From an uncultured Collinsella sp. (GTDB taxonomy: Bacteria > Actinomycetota > Coriobacteriia > Coriobacteriales > Coriobacteriaceae), in the NCBI GenBank assembly GCA_900541185.1, contig UQIQ01000055.1, positions 1 through 14,401 on the forward strand: a stretch of DNA of 14,401 bases, in the 5' to 3' direction. Of this stretch, positions 6,850 through 14,229 are shown one piece after another; the stretch's first letter is position 1, and each line of letters starts with the position of its first letter. The position numbers and the translations under genes were made by a program. Under the pieces are notes generated by a model that worked only from the letters and a program-made list of their open reading frames with translations, searched no databases and was not told where the DNA came from.

Positions 6850-7975
6850 ATGCAAATACGATCAAGTTATCCCTGTGTATCGCCGGCTTCTCGGCCAGGT
6901 CTGCCAGCAGGCGGTTGCCGGCAATCTGGTCCTGGCGGCGTCCGGCTGCAAGCTCCAGCACGTCCGAATCGGCCTCGGCAATACCACGCGCGACAACCAT
7001 ACCGCTCGGGTCGCACACGTCGAGTACATCACCCTCGGCAAACTGACCATCGACCTCGCGAATACCCACCGCGAGCAAGGACGAGCCACGGCTGACCAGC
7101 GCCTTCGCGGCGCCGTCATCGACCGTCACCGAGCCATGCGCCTTGTCGCCCAGCGCGATCCACAGCTTGCGGGGCGCAATGTCCAGACGCTCCGCCGGCG
7201 GATCGAACAGCGTGCCCACACTCTCGCCGCGGGCGAGGCGCACGAGCGCATCGGGCTCCTCGCCCGAGCAGATCACGCTCTGAATGCCCGCCGTCATCAG
7301 AATGCGGCTCGCGCGGATCTTGGTAATCATGCCGCCCGTGCCCACCGATGTGGAAGAATCGCCCGCCGAGGCGATGATCTTGGCATCGATCTTATGCACG
7401 ACCGGGACAAACTCGGCCGTTGGGTCCTCATGCGGATTGGCGGTATAGAGCCCATCGATGTCCGAGAGCGTCACGCACAGATCGGCAGAAACCAAGCAGC
7501 TTACGAGCGCCGCCAGCGTGTCGTTGTCGCCAAACTTGATCTCGTCGACAGTAACGGTATCGTTCTCGTTGACAACCGGCACCACGCCAAGCTCCACCAG
7601 GCGCAGCAGGGCGTCGCGTGCGTGCAGGTAGGACGTGCGGCGGGCCGTATCGTGGCGCGTGAGCAGCACGAGCGAGGTGAGCAGGTCGCGCGCATGAAAC
7701 TCCTCGTCGTAGGCCGACGAGATGATACACTGACCGGCCGAGGCGCAGGCCTGCAGGCTCGGCAGGTCGCCGACCGGCTTGCGGTCGAAGCCCAACACGG
7801 GATAGCCGCAGGCGATAGCGCCCGAGCTCACCACGACCAGGCGCCAGCCGAGTTTGCGCAGGGCTGCGGCCTGATCGGCAAGCCCGCCGATAAAGGCGCG
7901 GTTGACCTTGCCATCGGCACCCACCACCGTGGACGAACCGATCTTTACCACCATCGTTTTATAAGAAGTCGTCAT
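6848..7975 (-). CDS. proB: Glutamate 5-kinase (gamma-glutamyl kinase) with PUA domain
   Basis: This enzyme catalyses the first committed step of proline synthesis, ATP-dependent phosphorylation of glutamate, and is usually feedback-inhibited by proline. The 375-residue product has an amino acid kinase domain (about 5-260) with VVKIGSS at 9-15, VVVSSGAI at 47-54, NENDTV at 137-142, SDIDGLY at 171-177 and GTGGMITK at 212-219. A C-terminal PUA domain follows (about 270-355), so it is the full-length two-domain form. An in-frame TGA two codons upstream means the start cannot lie before 7975. No clear ribosome binding site precedes this ATG or the next (7954), so initiation may be weak or leaderless. 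It is not adjacent to proA; the convergent peptidase gene lies between them. Confidence 0.97.
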   Translation of the reverse strand: MTTSYKTMVVKIGSSTVVGADGKVNRAFIGGLADQAAALRKLGWRLVVVSSGAIACGYPVLGFDRKPVGDLPSLQACASAGQCIISSAYDEEFHARDLLTSLVLLTRHDTARRTSYLHARDALLRLVELGVVPVVNENDTVTVDEIKFGDNDTLAALVSCLVSADLCVTLSDIDGLYTANPHEDPTAEFVPVVHKIDAKIIASAGDSSTSVGTGGMITKIRASRILMTAGIQSVICSGEEPDALVRLARGESVGTLFDPPAERLDIAPRKLWIALGDKAHGSVTVDDGAAKALVSRGSSLLAVGIREVDGQFAEGDVLDVCDPSGMVVARGIAEADSDVLELAAGRRQDQIAGNRLLADLAEKPAIHRDNLIVFA

Positions 7976-8011
7976 ACGTCAAACCAATCGAATGTTAAGC
8001 AGGCGGGCGAG

Positions 8012-8034
8012 AAAATGATCCGTTTTCCTCCGTC
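8012..8034. repeat. Dispersed TGATCC repeat, copy 2 (partial)
   Basis: AAAATGATCCGTTTTCCTCC followed by GTC matches the start of the copies at 156 and 8068. It then diverges into GCATGCGGATCACC, where GGATCA could pair with the TGATCC start. It lies in the proB leader region, 37 bases before the start codon. Confidence 0.7.
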
Positions 8035-8067
8035 GCATGCGGATCACCGGGGGAGCCGCAAGGCCAA

Positions 8068-8115
8068 CTGATCCGTTTTCCTCCGTCCCCAAGGGATCAT
8101 TCCCAAGGGATCATT
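8068..8115. repeat. Dispersed TGATCC repeat, copy 3, with 14-bp tandem duplication
   Basis: CTGATCCGTTTTCCTCC leads into GTCCCCAAGGGATCATT, so the two ends form the inverted repeat TGATCC / GGGATCA. The last 14 bases, CCCAAGGGATCATT, occur twice in direct tandem (8088-8101 and 8102-8115). The outer unit contains the pncB stop codon (8111-8113, TGA on the minus strand), so the repeat begins inside the gene's last codon. It probably serves as the pncB 3' end hairpin, although the T run is short. Confidence 0.8.
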
Positions 8116-9616
8116 TTGCCCAGGGGAAGGCCGAAGCCGCGGCCATGTTCTTGCGCACGAGCTCGTCGCGCACCTGTGCCAGGCCCTGCTCCATGCCCAC
8201 CACATAGGTCTGCGGGTACAGAAAGCGCTTGTAGACCGGATCAAGATGGTCCAGTGCCCAGGTGCAACGCTCGCGTGCGTCCTCAATGCTCTCGCGCGGG
8301 GCAACGGCGCTGCCATCGCGCACGATCGGCGCCAGCAGCTCGCGATACTCGAGCTCGGACACGTCGGTCACCAGCGCGGCATCGTTCACGGCCACGAGAG
8401 TATTGCCGCGCGCGGCGCCCTCCCCCGCCAGATGGTCCTCGTCATAGATCATGTCGCAGATCGGGCCGCCAAAGCCGTCGTAATAGCGGCGCACGCGCTG
8501 CACGCCCGGGATCGTGCGCTTGTAGGGCTGCTCGGAGAGCTTAACCACCGGCGTCCACGGGTCCGTCTCGCTCGCACGGCGGGCGGAAAGCTTGTACACG
8601 CCGCCCAGCGCCGGCTGGTCATAGCAGGTCGCGAGCTTGGTACCCACGCCAAAGCTATCGATGGGCGCGCCCTGGTCGAGCAGCGACTGAATCGTGTACT
8701 CGTCCAGATCGTTGGAAACCGAGATCCCCACATAGGGCAGGCCCTCGGCATCAAAACGGCCGCGCACATACTTGGAGAGTTTAGCGAGGTCGCCCGAGTC
8801 GATGCGAATGGCCGACAGACGCTCGCCCACCGCCTCCATCTCCTTGGCAACCGTAATGGCATGCTCGCAGCCCTCGCGCACGTCGTAGGTGTCGATGAGC
8901 AGCGTACAGTTCTTGGGGCTCGACTTGGCAAAGGCACGGAAGGCCTCGAGCTCGGAATCAAAGCTCATCACCCAGCTGTGCGCGTGTGTGCCAAAGACAG
9001 GGATGCCGTAACGGCGCCCGGCAAGCACGTTAGACGTGGACGAGCAGCCGGCCACATAGCTTGCGCGGGCGACGGCCAGGCCGCCATCGGGACCCTGGGC
9101 TCGGCGCAGGCCAAACTCCGCCACAGGGCGACCGTCGGCGGCGAGCACCACGCGCGCCGTCTTGGTGGCGACAAGCGTTTGGAACCCGACGATGTTGAGC
9201 AGCGCCGTCTCGAGCAGCTGGCACTCGAGCGCAGGACCGGTGACGCGCACCATGGGCTCGCGCGGAAAGACGAGCTCGCCCTCGGGCACGGCGTCGATAT
9301 TTACATGCGCACGAAAATCGCGCAGGTAGTCGAGGAATGCGGACTTGAACATCGCGCCGCCGGCCGGGGCCTCAAGCGATGCGAGGTAGTCGATGTCCTC
9401 GGGCGTAAAGCGCAGGTTCTCCACCAGCTCGGGCAGTTCGGCGGTGCCGCACATGACGGCATAGGCGCTACCAAAGGGATGGTCGCGGTAAAACGCGGTA
9501 AAACAACCCTGCTCATTGGCCTTGCCGCTCTCCCACAGGCCCTGGGCCATAGTGAGCTCGTACAGATCGGTGAGCATTGCGATGTCGGTGGGATGCGAGA
9601 TGTCGGTCAAAGCCAT
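8111..9616 (-). CDS. pncB: Nicotinate phosphoribosyltransferase
   Basis: This enzyme joins nicotinate to PRPP, giving nicotinate mononucleotide in the salvage route to NAD. The 501-residue product starts MALTDISHPTDIAMLTDLYE and shows TDLYELTMAQG at 16-26, EFGLRRAQGPDGG at 167-179 and GTHAHSWV at 209-216. H213 is the likely phosphorylated histidine. IRIDSGDL at 270-277 and FGVGTKLAT at 322-330, the phosphate-binding region, follow. The frame is open much further upstream, but those 78 codons overlap the next gene antiparallel in content and are Arg/Ser-rich nonsense. I therefore chose the ATG at 9616, preceded by AAAGG. An 82-base gap separates it from the same-strand gene upstream, so co-transcription is plausible. 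The stop lies inside a repeat. Confidence 0.95.
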   Translation of the reverse strand: MALTDISHPTDIAMLTDLYELTMAQGLWESGKANEQGCFTAFYRDHPFGSAYAVMCGTAELPELVENLRFTPEDIDYLASLEAPAGGAMFKSAFLDYLRDFRAHVNIDAVPEGELVFPREPMVRVTGPALECQLLETALLNIVGFQTLVATKTARVVLAADGRPVAEFGLRRAQGPDGGLAVARASYVAGCSSTSNVLAGRRYGIPVFGTHAHSWVMSFDSELEAFRAFAKSSPKNCTLLIDTYDVREGCEHAITVAKEMEAVGERLSAIRIDSGDLAKLSKYVRGRFDAEGLPYVGISVSNDLDEYTIQSLLDQGAPIDSFGVGTKLATCYDQPALGGVYKLSARRASETDPWTPVVKLSEQPYKRTIPGVQRVRRYYDGFGGPICDMIYDEDHLAGEGAARGNTLVAVNDAALVTDVSELEYRELLAPIVRDGSAVAPRESIEDARERCTWALDHLDPVYKRFLYPQTYVVGMEQGLAQVRDELVRKNMAAASAFPWAK

Positions 9617-9698
9617 GGGGCGACCTTTCGGATGCGTTGTGCAGAAGTTGAGGGTTGGACGAGGCGGACGTGCGGGCATGGAACCCGGCGCGAACAGG

Positions 9699-10157
9699 TT
9701 AGTGCAGGCCCATGCTGCCCGTGATCGTGTAGACCATAAAGACGATAAACGCGATGAGGGCGAGCACGATGATGATTTTTTGAGCAGGAGCCATGCCGGG
9801 GATCTCATTCTCACCCGTAGGCTCCTTGGAGGTGACCATGCGCTGGGCAAAGGTCATCTCGTCACGGCTCGGTTTGGGCTCGACGGGCTTGGGGTGAGCG
9901 GCTCTTTTGGGCTGAGGTTTGGGAGCGGCAGGCGCAGGCTTCGCGGCGGCGGGCTTGGGTGCGGGCACGGGCGCCGGTGCGGATGCGGCCTTCGCGGCGG
10001 CCTCCTCGGCCTTCGCGCGCTCGGCACGCAGAGCAGCCAGCTCCTCACGCTCGCGACGGGCCTTTTCCTGCTCCTCGCGGCGGGCCTTCTCGGCGCGGAG
10101 CTCTTCCAACTCGGCGCGCTCCTCGTCGGACAATGGTTGGGACTCAAGCTCGGCCAT
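9699..10157 (-). CDS. Small tail-anchored coiled-coil membrane protein, function unknown
   Basis: I do not recognise a characterised family. The 152-residue product has three clear parts. Residues 8-58 are a highly charged Glu/Arg/Lys/Ala helix, likely a coiled coil. Residues 59-97 are an Ala/Pro/Lys-rich linker with repeated PKP and APA units. Residues 127-146 are one hydrophobic segment (KIIIVLALIAFIVFMVYTI), followed by only six residues. With no N-terminal signal, it should sit in the membrane by its C-terminus with the coiled coil in the cytoplasm. The first in-frame start is upstream at 10211. I chose the ATG at 10157, preceded by GAAGGG, because the extra residues cross a hairpin. It is probably co-transcribed with pncB, and nothing in the sequence links them functionally. 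Confidence 0.75.
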   Translation of the reverse strand: MAELESQPLSDEERAELEELRAEKARREEQEKARREREELAALRAERAKAEEAAAKAASAPAPVPAPKPAAAKPAPAAPKPQPKRAAHPKPVEPKPSRDEMTFAQRMVTSKEPTGENEIPGMAPAQKIIIVLALIAFIVFMVYTITGSMGLH

Positions 10158-10178
10158 GGTGCAGCCCTTCTCGTAAAA

Positions 10179-10197
10179 GGGGCGCCCAAGGCGCCCC
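10179..10197 (-). promoter_or_regulatory. GGGGCGCC hairpin with T-tract in the leader of the coiled-coil gene
   Basis: On the minus strand GGGGCGCC, TTG and GGCGCCCC form a perfect 8-bp stem with a 3-base loop, followed by TTTT. This looks like an intrinsic terminator. Yet the start codon of the next gene is only 21 bases further on, which leaves no room for a new promoter. It is either the terminator of the island transcript or an attenuator inside the leader. Confidence 0.6.
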
Positions 10198-10336
10198 GAT
10201 AATTTGCTCACACGAGTATACCCGTTTGCCAGCAGAAGCGCTTACGACACTCGACCCAATTCAAGCGCCGTTGCGGCCGTTGCTGCTCAACCAAGAGCCC
10301 AGCTCACGACGGAACGCTATCAAGTTAAGTACCCCC
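10198..10336. other. Spacer between the helicase gene and the coiled-coil gene
   Basis: These 139 bases follow the helicase stop on the minus strand. They hold a possible -10 element and short weak hairpins (for example GCCG TTG CGGC), but no strong terminator other than the hairpin at 10179-10197. This is where composition changes between the GC-rich core part and the AT-richer right part. No tRNA or obvious attachment-site repeat is visible here. Confidence 0.5.
10215..10220 (-). promoter_or_regulatory. Possible -10 element of the coiled-coil gene/pncB transcript
   Basis: TATACT on the minus strand matches the -10 consensus at five of six positions and lies about 60 bases before the start codon. 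No good -35 hexamer is seen at 16-18 bases upstream. A transcript from here would contain the hairpin at 10179-10197. Confidence 0.3.
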
Positions 10337-13300
10337 CTACCTTATTTTCACCATTCGCTTTAACTCCTTAGCTGCCGTGCCACGCCCCAACAGATACGCG
10401 GTCCAGCCAGCAACACCTTGCACAAGGGCAAACTCGTCAACCTGAGCCGCATCAAAAAGCATTACGTTGGCAACCTCCCAAGCCAAAAGCGGATGAAGCT
10501 CATCCCCGGTCTTCTCGACCTTAAGCGTCGGGCGATACAAAGGAGCCTCGTAACCAACTCTACCGATTTCCCTCTTGAGCTCCGTAGCCTCATTCAGAGC
10601 ATCGGTCGTCGTCACATCGCCGCGGACTTTATTCCACACCTTAAACGGAGGACAGCCTTCAAAGGAATCGCCCTCGTCAACAATCGCAACAGGAGGAACA
10701 ATTTTTACGCGTGGAGACCCTGACCGCGAACGTCCATTATCCTCAGAGAAATCTCCCGTCAGCGTTCCCTTTTGCTGAGAAGCAAGCGGCGTGGTCTTGT
10801 TGCGCATCTCGCGAAGCGCACGCAAGCCAGCCATTATGCTAGAGGACTCGGAACTATTCCCCGACGCCGGGTCTGGCGATGCATCACTAAAATCATCTGC
10901 CTCGCGGCCAGACAGACCCCCAGCATCTAAAGCAGATACGTCAGAAATACCCAACACCGCGGCAACTTGATCGTCGTTGCCCAAGAAGTAGTCCTCAATA
11001 AGATCCCAGCGAGCCTCATTGGACAACTTAACCTCAAAGAAGCGCTTCATCACACGCGCAGAATAATCGTGGCGCGCATCCTGCTCGCGAAGTACTTGAT
11101 TGCTGTAGCGCGCGTCCATAGAAAGCGATTTCAGCTTATCCGCGTCTTTAACCCAAACGGAAATTTCCGGATTCTCGCCGCCACGAATCTCATAACTTGC
11201 AAGGTTCAGAGCCTGCAGAACTTCAGCGAACGAGAGGCGGACATTGGGACCATTCGTATCCAGGAAGAGTCGACGATGCTTGCCCGAGCCCCCTTCTTTC
11301 GGAGCCAACTTGGGCAGGGCGTCGGACAGACATCTCATGGAGCTCTCGAGGTGCTGACGATTCACTTTGTATTGCGTGTTGCGTTGCACAAGATGTTTTT
11401 GATTCGCTATGCGGACAATGCACTTGAATGACATATCACCAAGCGTGCTGTAACCGCTTGACGTTGGACGAAGCAGTGCCTCAAACAGAAGTCGTACATC
11501 AAACGGCAGCTTTTTCACCCCCAGCTGCGTGCGCAATGCCTTTGCGAAGTCATCCTTGGTAAAACGACCTTCGAGCATAAGCCCCTCAAGCGCAGCCTTA
11601 ATTGCATCGAGATACTTGCGGAACTTATTCTCAACGGAGCTAAATGTCTGTCGATATTCGATGTCGAGAATTCGACGGCAAGACACTGCCGGAGAGTCGC
11701 TGTCGCTACAAATCTCACCACCAAATAAACGGCGCTTAAAGTCGGCGAACGTTAAATTGGGAAACCTGTCTTCCCACATTTTCGATGCCTGGAGGCAGTA
11801 GATTCCGCCCATATCGCGAACCTGAACATCACCCTGTCCCTCATGCTTTTCAACTCGCGTATTCCCCTTTGTCAAAAGTTCGACATATCGACCGTACCGA
11901 CGGAGGAAATACTCCTCCTGGTCTTTGCTAATGCAAACGTATTGCGTTGTATACGAAGGCTTCGGTTTAACGATAATCACGGGGTAGTTAAACCGATCTT
12001 CCAGATCGCGCGCGACCATCATCAAAGCCGACTTAACCAAGTTGGTTTTCTTAGTACGGTCAGACTCCCTGGCAAACAGATAAGAAAAAGAGTCCGGCGA
12101 AACCAGCATATTCTCAGTGCGTTTGCCGACAGGCTTACTGGTGTACATCCTGTAGAGCTTTGCCATGATTTCTTTGAGCTGCCACTGATAAAAGCCGGAA
12201 AGCGAATACAACTGTCGAGCATAACGCACGTCTTGAGCAAAGAAATCAACTGTCGCCACGGCGCGAAGCCCTTTCTTGCGCGCACCTCGACCAATCTCTT
12301 GCACGTAATCTGAAAGGTTGCCCGTTGGGGCATAGTGGTAGACGGCGTTAATGTCGCTAATGTCAACACCCATGCCAAACGCCTTGGTTGCGACCATCAC
12401 GCGACACTGGCCCGAAGAAAACGCCTCGCTAACGTACTTCTTGTAATCCCTTTCGTACCCAGCGTGAAAACCGAGAACCTTACTACCGCACGGCTGGTTC
12501 TCAACGATTTGGGCAACCTGAGTTCTATAAGGGCAGTAAACCAGCGCATGGTCGTTTTGCGCGACCGCGTTACAAATCCAGTCGATGGCAAGATCGCGTT
12601 TAACGTCCTCAATCAAACCGGGGTGGTCGGCCTTATCGAGACAGCGGATATCGAAATCGATATCATCGCGTCGAGGACTGCCGATATACAGTTTGCAATT
12701 GTCCAGCTCAAGATCGCGCAACGTGCCGGCGACCATATCGTCCTTGCCACCATAAACGGCGGTGGCGGTAAGGCAAAAGATTGGGAACGATCCCCCATTA
12801 GCCCTGAGCCTCTTAAGGTAAGAGCCCAGATACCAATAATCAGGTCGAAACTCCCTACCCCAAGAAGATACCGTATGCACCTCGTCAACAACCACCAAGC
12901 CCAAACGGCGACCATTCAAAATGGTGTCAATCGAAGACTCCAGCAGAAGCTCGGGAGCGAGGTAGACGATCGATACCGAACCATCGGCAATCTTGCGATA
13001 TCCCTCCAAACGCTGCTGGTAAGAGATATCGGAATTAAGGGCAATAACGTCTTTGACCCCACGCGCCTTAAGCCCAGCGACCTGATCGTGCATAAGCGAC
13101 TTGAGCGGCTCTATCACGAGCGTCAAAAGGTTGTATTCCAAGGCAAGATACAAGGCAGGCAACTGGAACAGCAAAGATTTACCCGCACCGGTAGGCGCCG
13201 TCACAAAGATGTTCGAGAAACCATCCTCCCCCCTCTGAGCTCGTTCAGCTTGCTCGACAGCAAAAGACGCAATTTCGCCCTGAGAGACGAGCTGCATCTC

Positions 13301-14197
13301 CTTGCCCCTCGAGGGGTCCTTATATATTTTTAACTCGCGGAAGTCCGCCCCATCTCCCCAGTAGCGTTTAAGAATCGGAAGGAGTCGATTGCCGTTGGGA
13401 ACTTCGGACTCTTGCTGCGGTTTTTGAGCAACAATGGCGAAGGGAACATCAAGTGCAGACAGAAGAGAAGCCGTATGGACAAGCGTTACGAGTCTCTCCG
13501 ACTGCTCTCGAACCTCAAACAACTGGTCATCAACAATAAAACTAACCGGCTGGGCATTACCATCACACAGGGCCAAACGGCACGCAGCATACTCATCGCC
13601 GGGAACAACAACCCGGGCACCCGCAGTAGAGGCATTAAATTGTGGCATGGTGCGGGGCACTTCGAACAAGTCAATATAAGAGAGCGAAATGGCATCGTCC
13701 ACCGTCACCGGCATCGTCAGATAGCCATCACCGACCCGTCGAACGCTTGCATAGTACTTGTCGGCAGTGGCGCCCTTGGGTGACCCGTCCAATTCGCGAG
13801 CAGCCTCGTCGAGCGCCTCGGCTGAAGCCGGCGAAGGATACTCCCCCATGTCATCAAACAGGTTGTTGCGAACAACTACAATGTTGCCCTCGTACAGTTC
13901 GCCGACAGCGCCGCGCAGGTCAATCAAAACTTCGTATGGCAGAAGGACGGGTCCATCTTCATTCATCAGGCATCCAAAGGCGCTCTTTTTGAGCTGAGCA
14001 AGTAAATCCAAGCCCAAGCATCCATTGGAATCAATGGCATCGGCAAGCCCCCATACGGCAGAAGGATGCCCCGCAAGCTCACGAAACATGTACGGTGTAA
14101 GGCCCTGAAAGAAAACTGCAGACTTAGCGCCATCTAGCTGAGCCGCAATCTCGTCAACACGACGAATAAAGATTTCAGAAAGTTTGGATTTAGCCAT
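10337..14197 (-). CDS. Large RecQ-like SF2 DNA helicase with long unassigned N- and C-terminal regions
   Basis: The 1286-residue product carries a RecQ-type helicase core. Walker A is TAPTGAGKSLLFQLPA (333-348). Other motifs are EPLKSLMHDQV (363-373), DEVH (438-441), CLTATA (475-480), VATKAFGMGVDI (602-613) and QEIGRGARKKG (633-643, canonical RecQ usually reads QExGRAGR). No CxxC cysteine cluster of the RecQ zinc module follows. Residues 1-300 and about 650-1286 match no domain I can name. A Ser/Asp-rich linker lies at about 1095-1165. The ATG at 14197 has GGAGG nine bases upstream. The in-frame ATG at 14230 overlaps the previous stop (TAATG) but lacks a binding site. Composition is near 50% GC, unlike the core genes. 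A defence or DNA-processing role is inference only. Confidence 0.85.
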   Translation of the reverse strand: MAKSKLSEIFIRRVDEIAAQLDGAKSAVFFQGLTPYMFRELAGHPSAVWGLADAIDSNGCLGLDLLAQLKKSAFGCLMNEDGPVLLPYEVLIDLRGAVGELYEGNIVVVRNNLFDDMGEYPSPASAEALDEAARELDGSPKGATADKYYASVRRVGDGYLTMPVTVDDAISLSYIDLFEVPRTMPQFNASTAGARVVVPGDEYAACRLALCDGNAQPVSFIVDDQLFEVREQSERLVTLVHTASLLSALDVPFAIVAQKPQQESEVPNGNRLLPILKRYWGDGADFRELKIYKDPSRGKEMQLVSQGEIASFAVEQAERAQRGEDGFSNIFVTAPTGAGKSLLFQLPALYLALEYNLLTLVIEPLKSLMHDQVAGLKARGVKDVIALNSDISYQQRLEGYRKIADGSVSIVYLAPELLLESSIDTILNGRRLGLVVVDEVHTVSSWGREFRPDYWYLGSYLKRLRANGGSFPIFCLTATAVYGGKDDMVAGTLRDLELDNCKLYIGSPRRDDIDFDIRCLDKADHPGLIEDVKRDLAIDWICNAVAQNDHALVYCPYRTQVAQIVENQPCGSKVLGFHAGYERDYKKYVSEAFSSGQCRVMVATKAFGMGVDISDINAVYHYAPTGNLSDYVQEIGRGARKKGLRAVATVDFFAQDVRYARQLYSLSGFYQWQLKEIMAKLYRMYTSKPVGKRTENMLVSPDSFSYLFARESDRTKKTNLVKSALMMVARDLEDRFNYPVIIVKPKPSYTTQYVCISKDQEEYFLRRYGRYVELLTKGNTRVEKHEGQGDVQVRDMGGIYCLQASKMWEDRFPNLTFADFKRRLFGGEICSDSDSPAVSCRRILDIEYRQTFSSVENKFRKYLDAIKAALEGLMLEGRFTKDDFAKALRTQLGVKKLPFDVRLLFEALLRPTSSGYSTLGDMSFKCIVRIANQKHLVQRNTQYKVNRQHLESSMRCLSDALPKLAPKEGGSGKHRRLFLDTNGPNVRLSFAEVLQALNLASYEIRGGENPEISVWVKDADKLKSLSMDARYSNQVLREQDARHDYSARVMKRFFEVKLSNEARWDLIEDYFLGNDDQVAAVLGISDVSALDAGGLSGREADDFSDASPDPASGNSSESSSIMAGLRALREMRNKTTPLASQQKGTLTGDFSEDNGRSRSGSPRVKIVPPVAIVDEGDSFEGCPPFKVWNKVRGDVTTTDALNEATELKREIGRVGYEAPLYRPTLKVEKTGDELHPLLAWEVANVMLFDAAQVDEFALVQGVAGWTAYLLGRGTAAKELKRMVKIR

Positions 14198-14229
14198 GCT
14201 GACCATCCTCCATACGTATCCAAGTTGCA

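Noticed and set aside
8246..9724. A 492-codon plus-strand open frame covering pncB
   Set aside because: It is antisense to pncB, has no ribosome binding site or family motif, and is explained by the high GC content.
10198..10336. An integration site (att) at the island edge
   Set aside because: No tRNA or tmRNA end, no integrase gene and no direct repeat pair could be found within the window; the other edge of the island is not included.
12335..13333. A 332-codon plus-strand open frame inside the helicase gene
   Set aside because: It is antisense to the conserved helicase motifs, and its translation shows no family signature.
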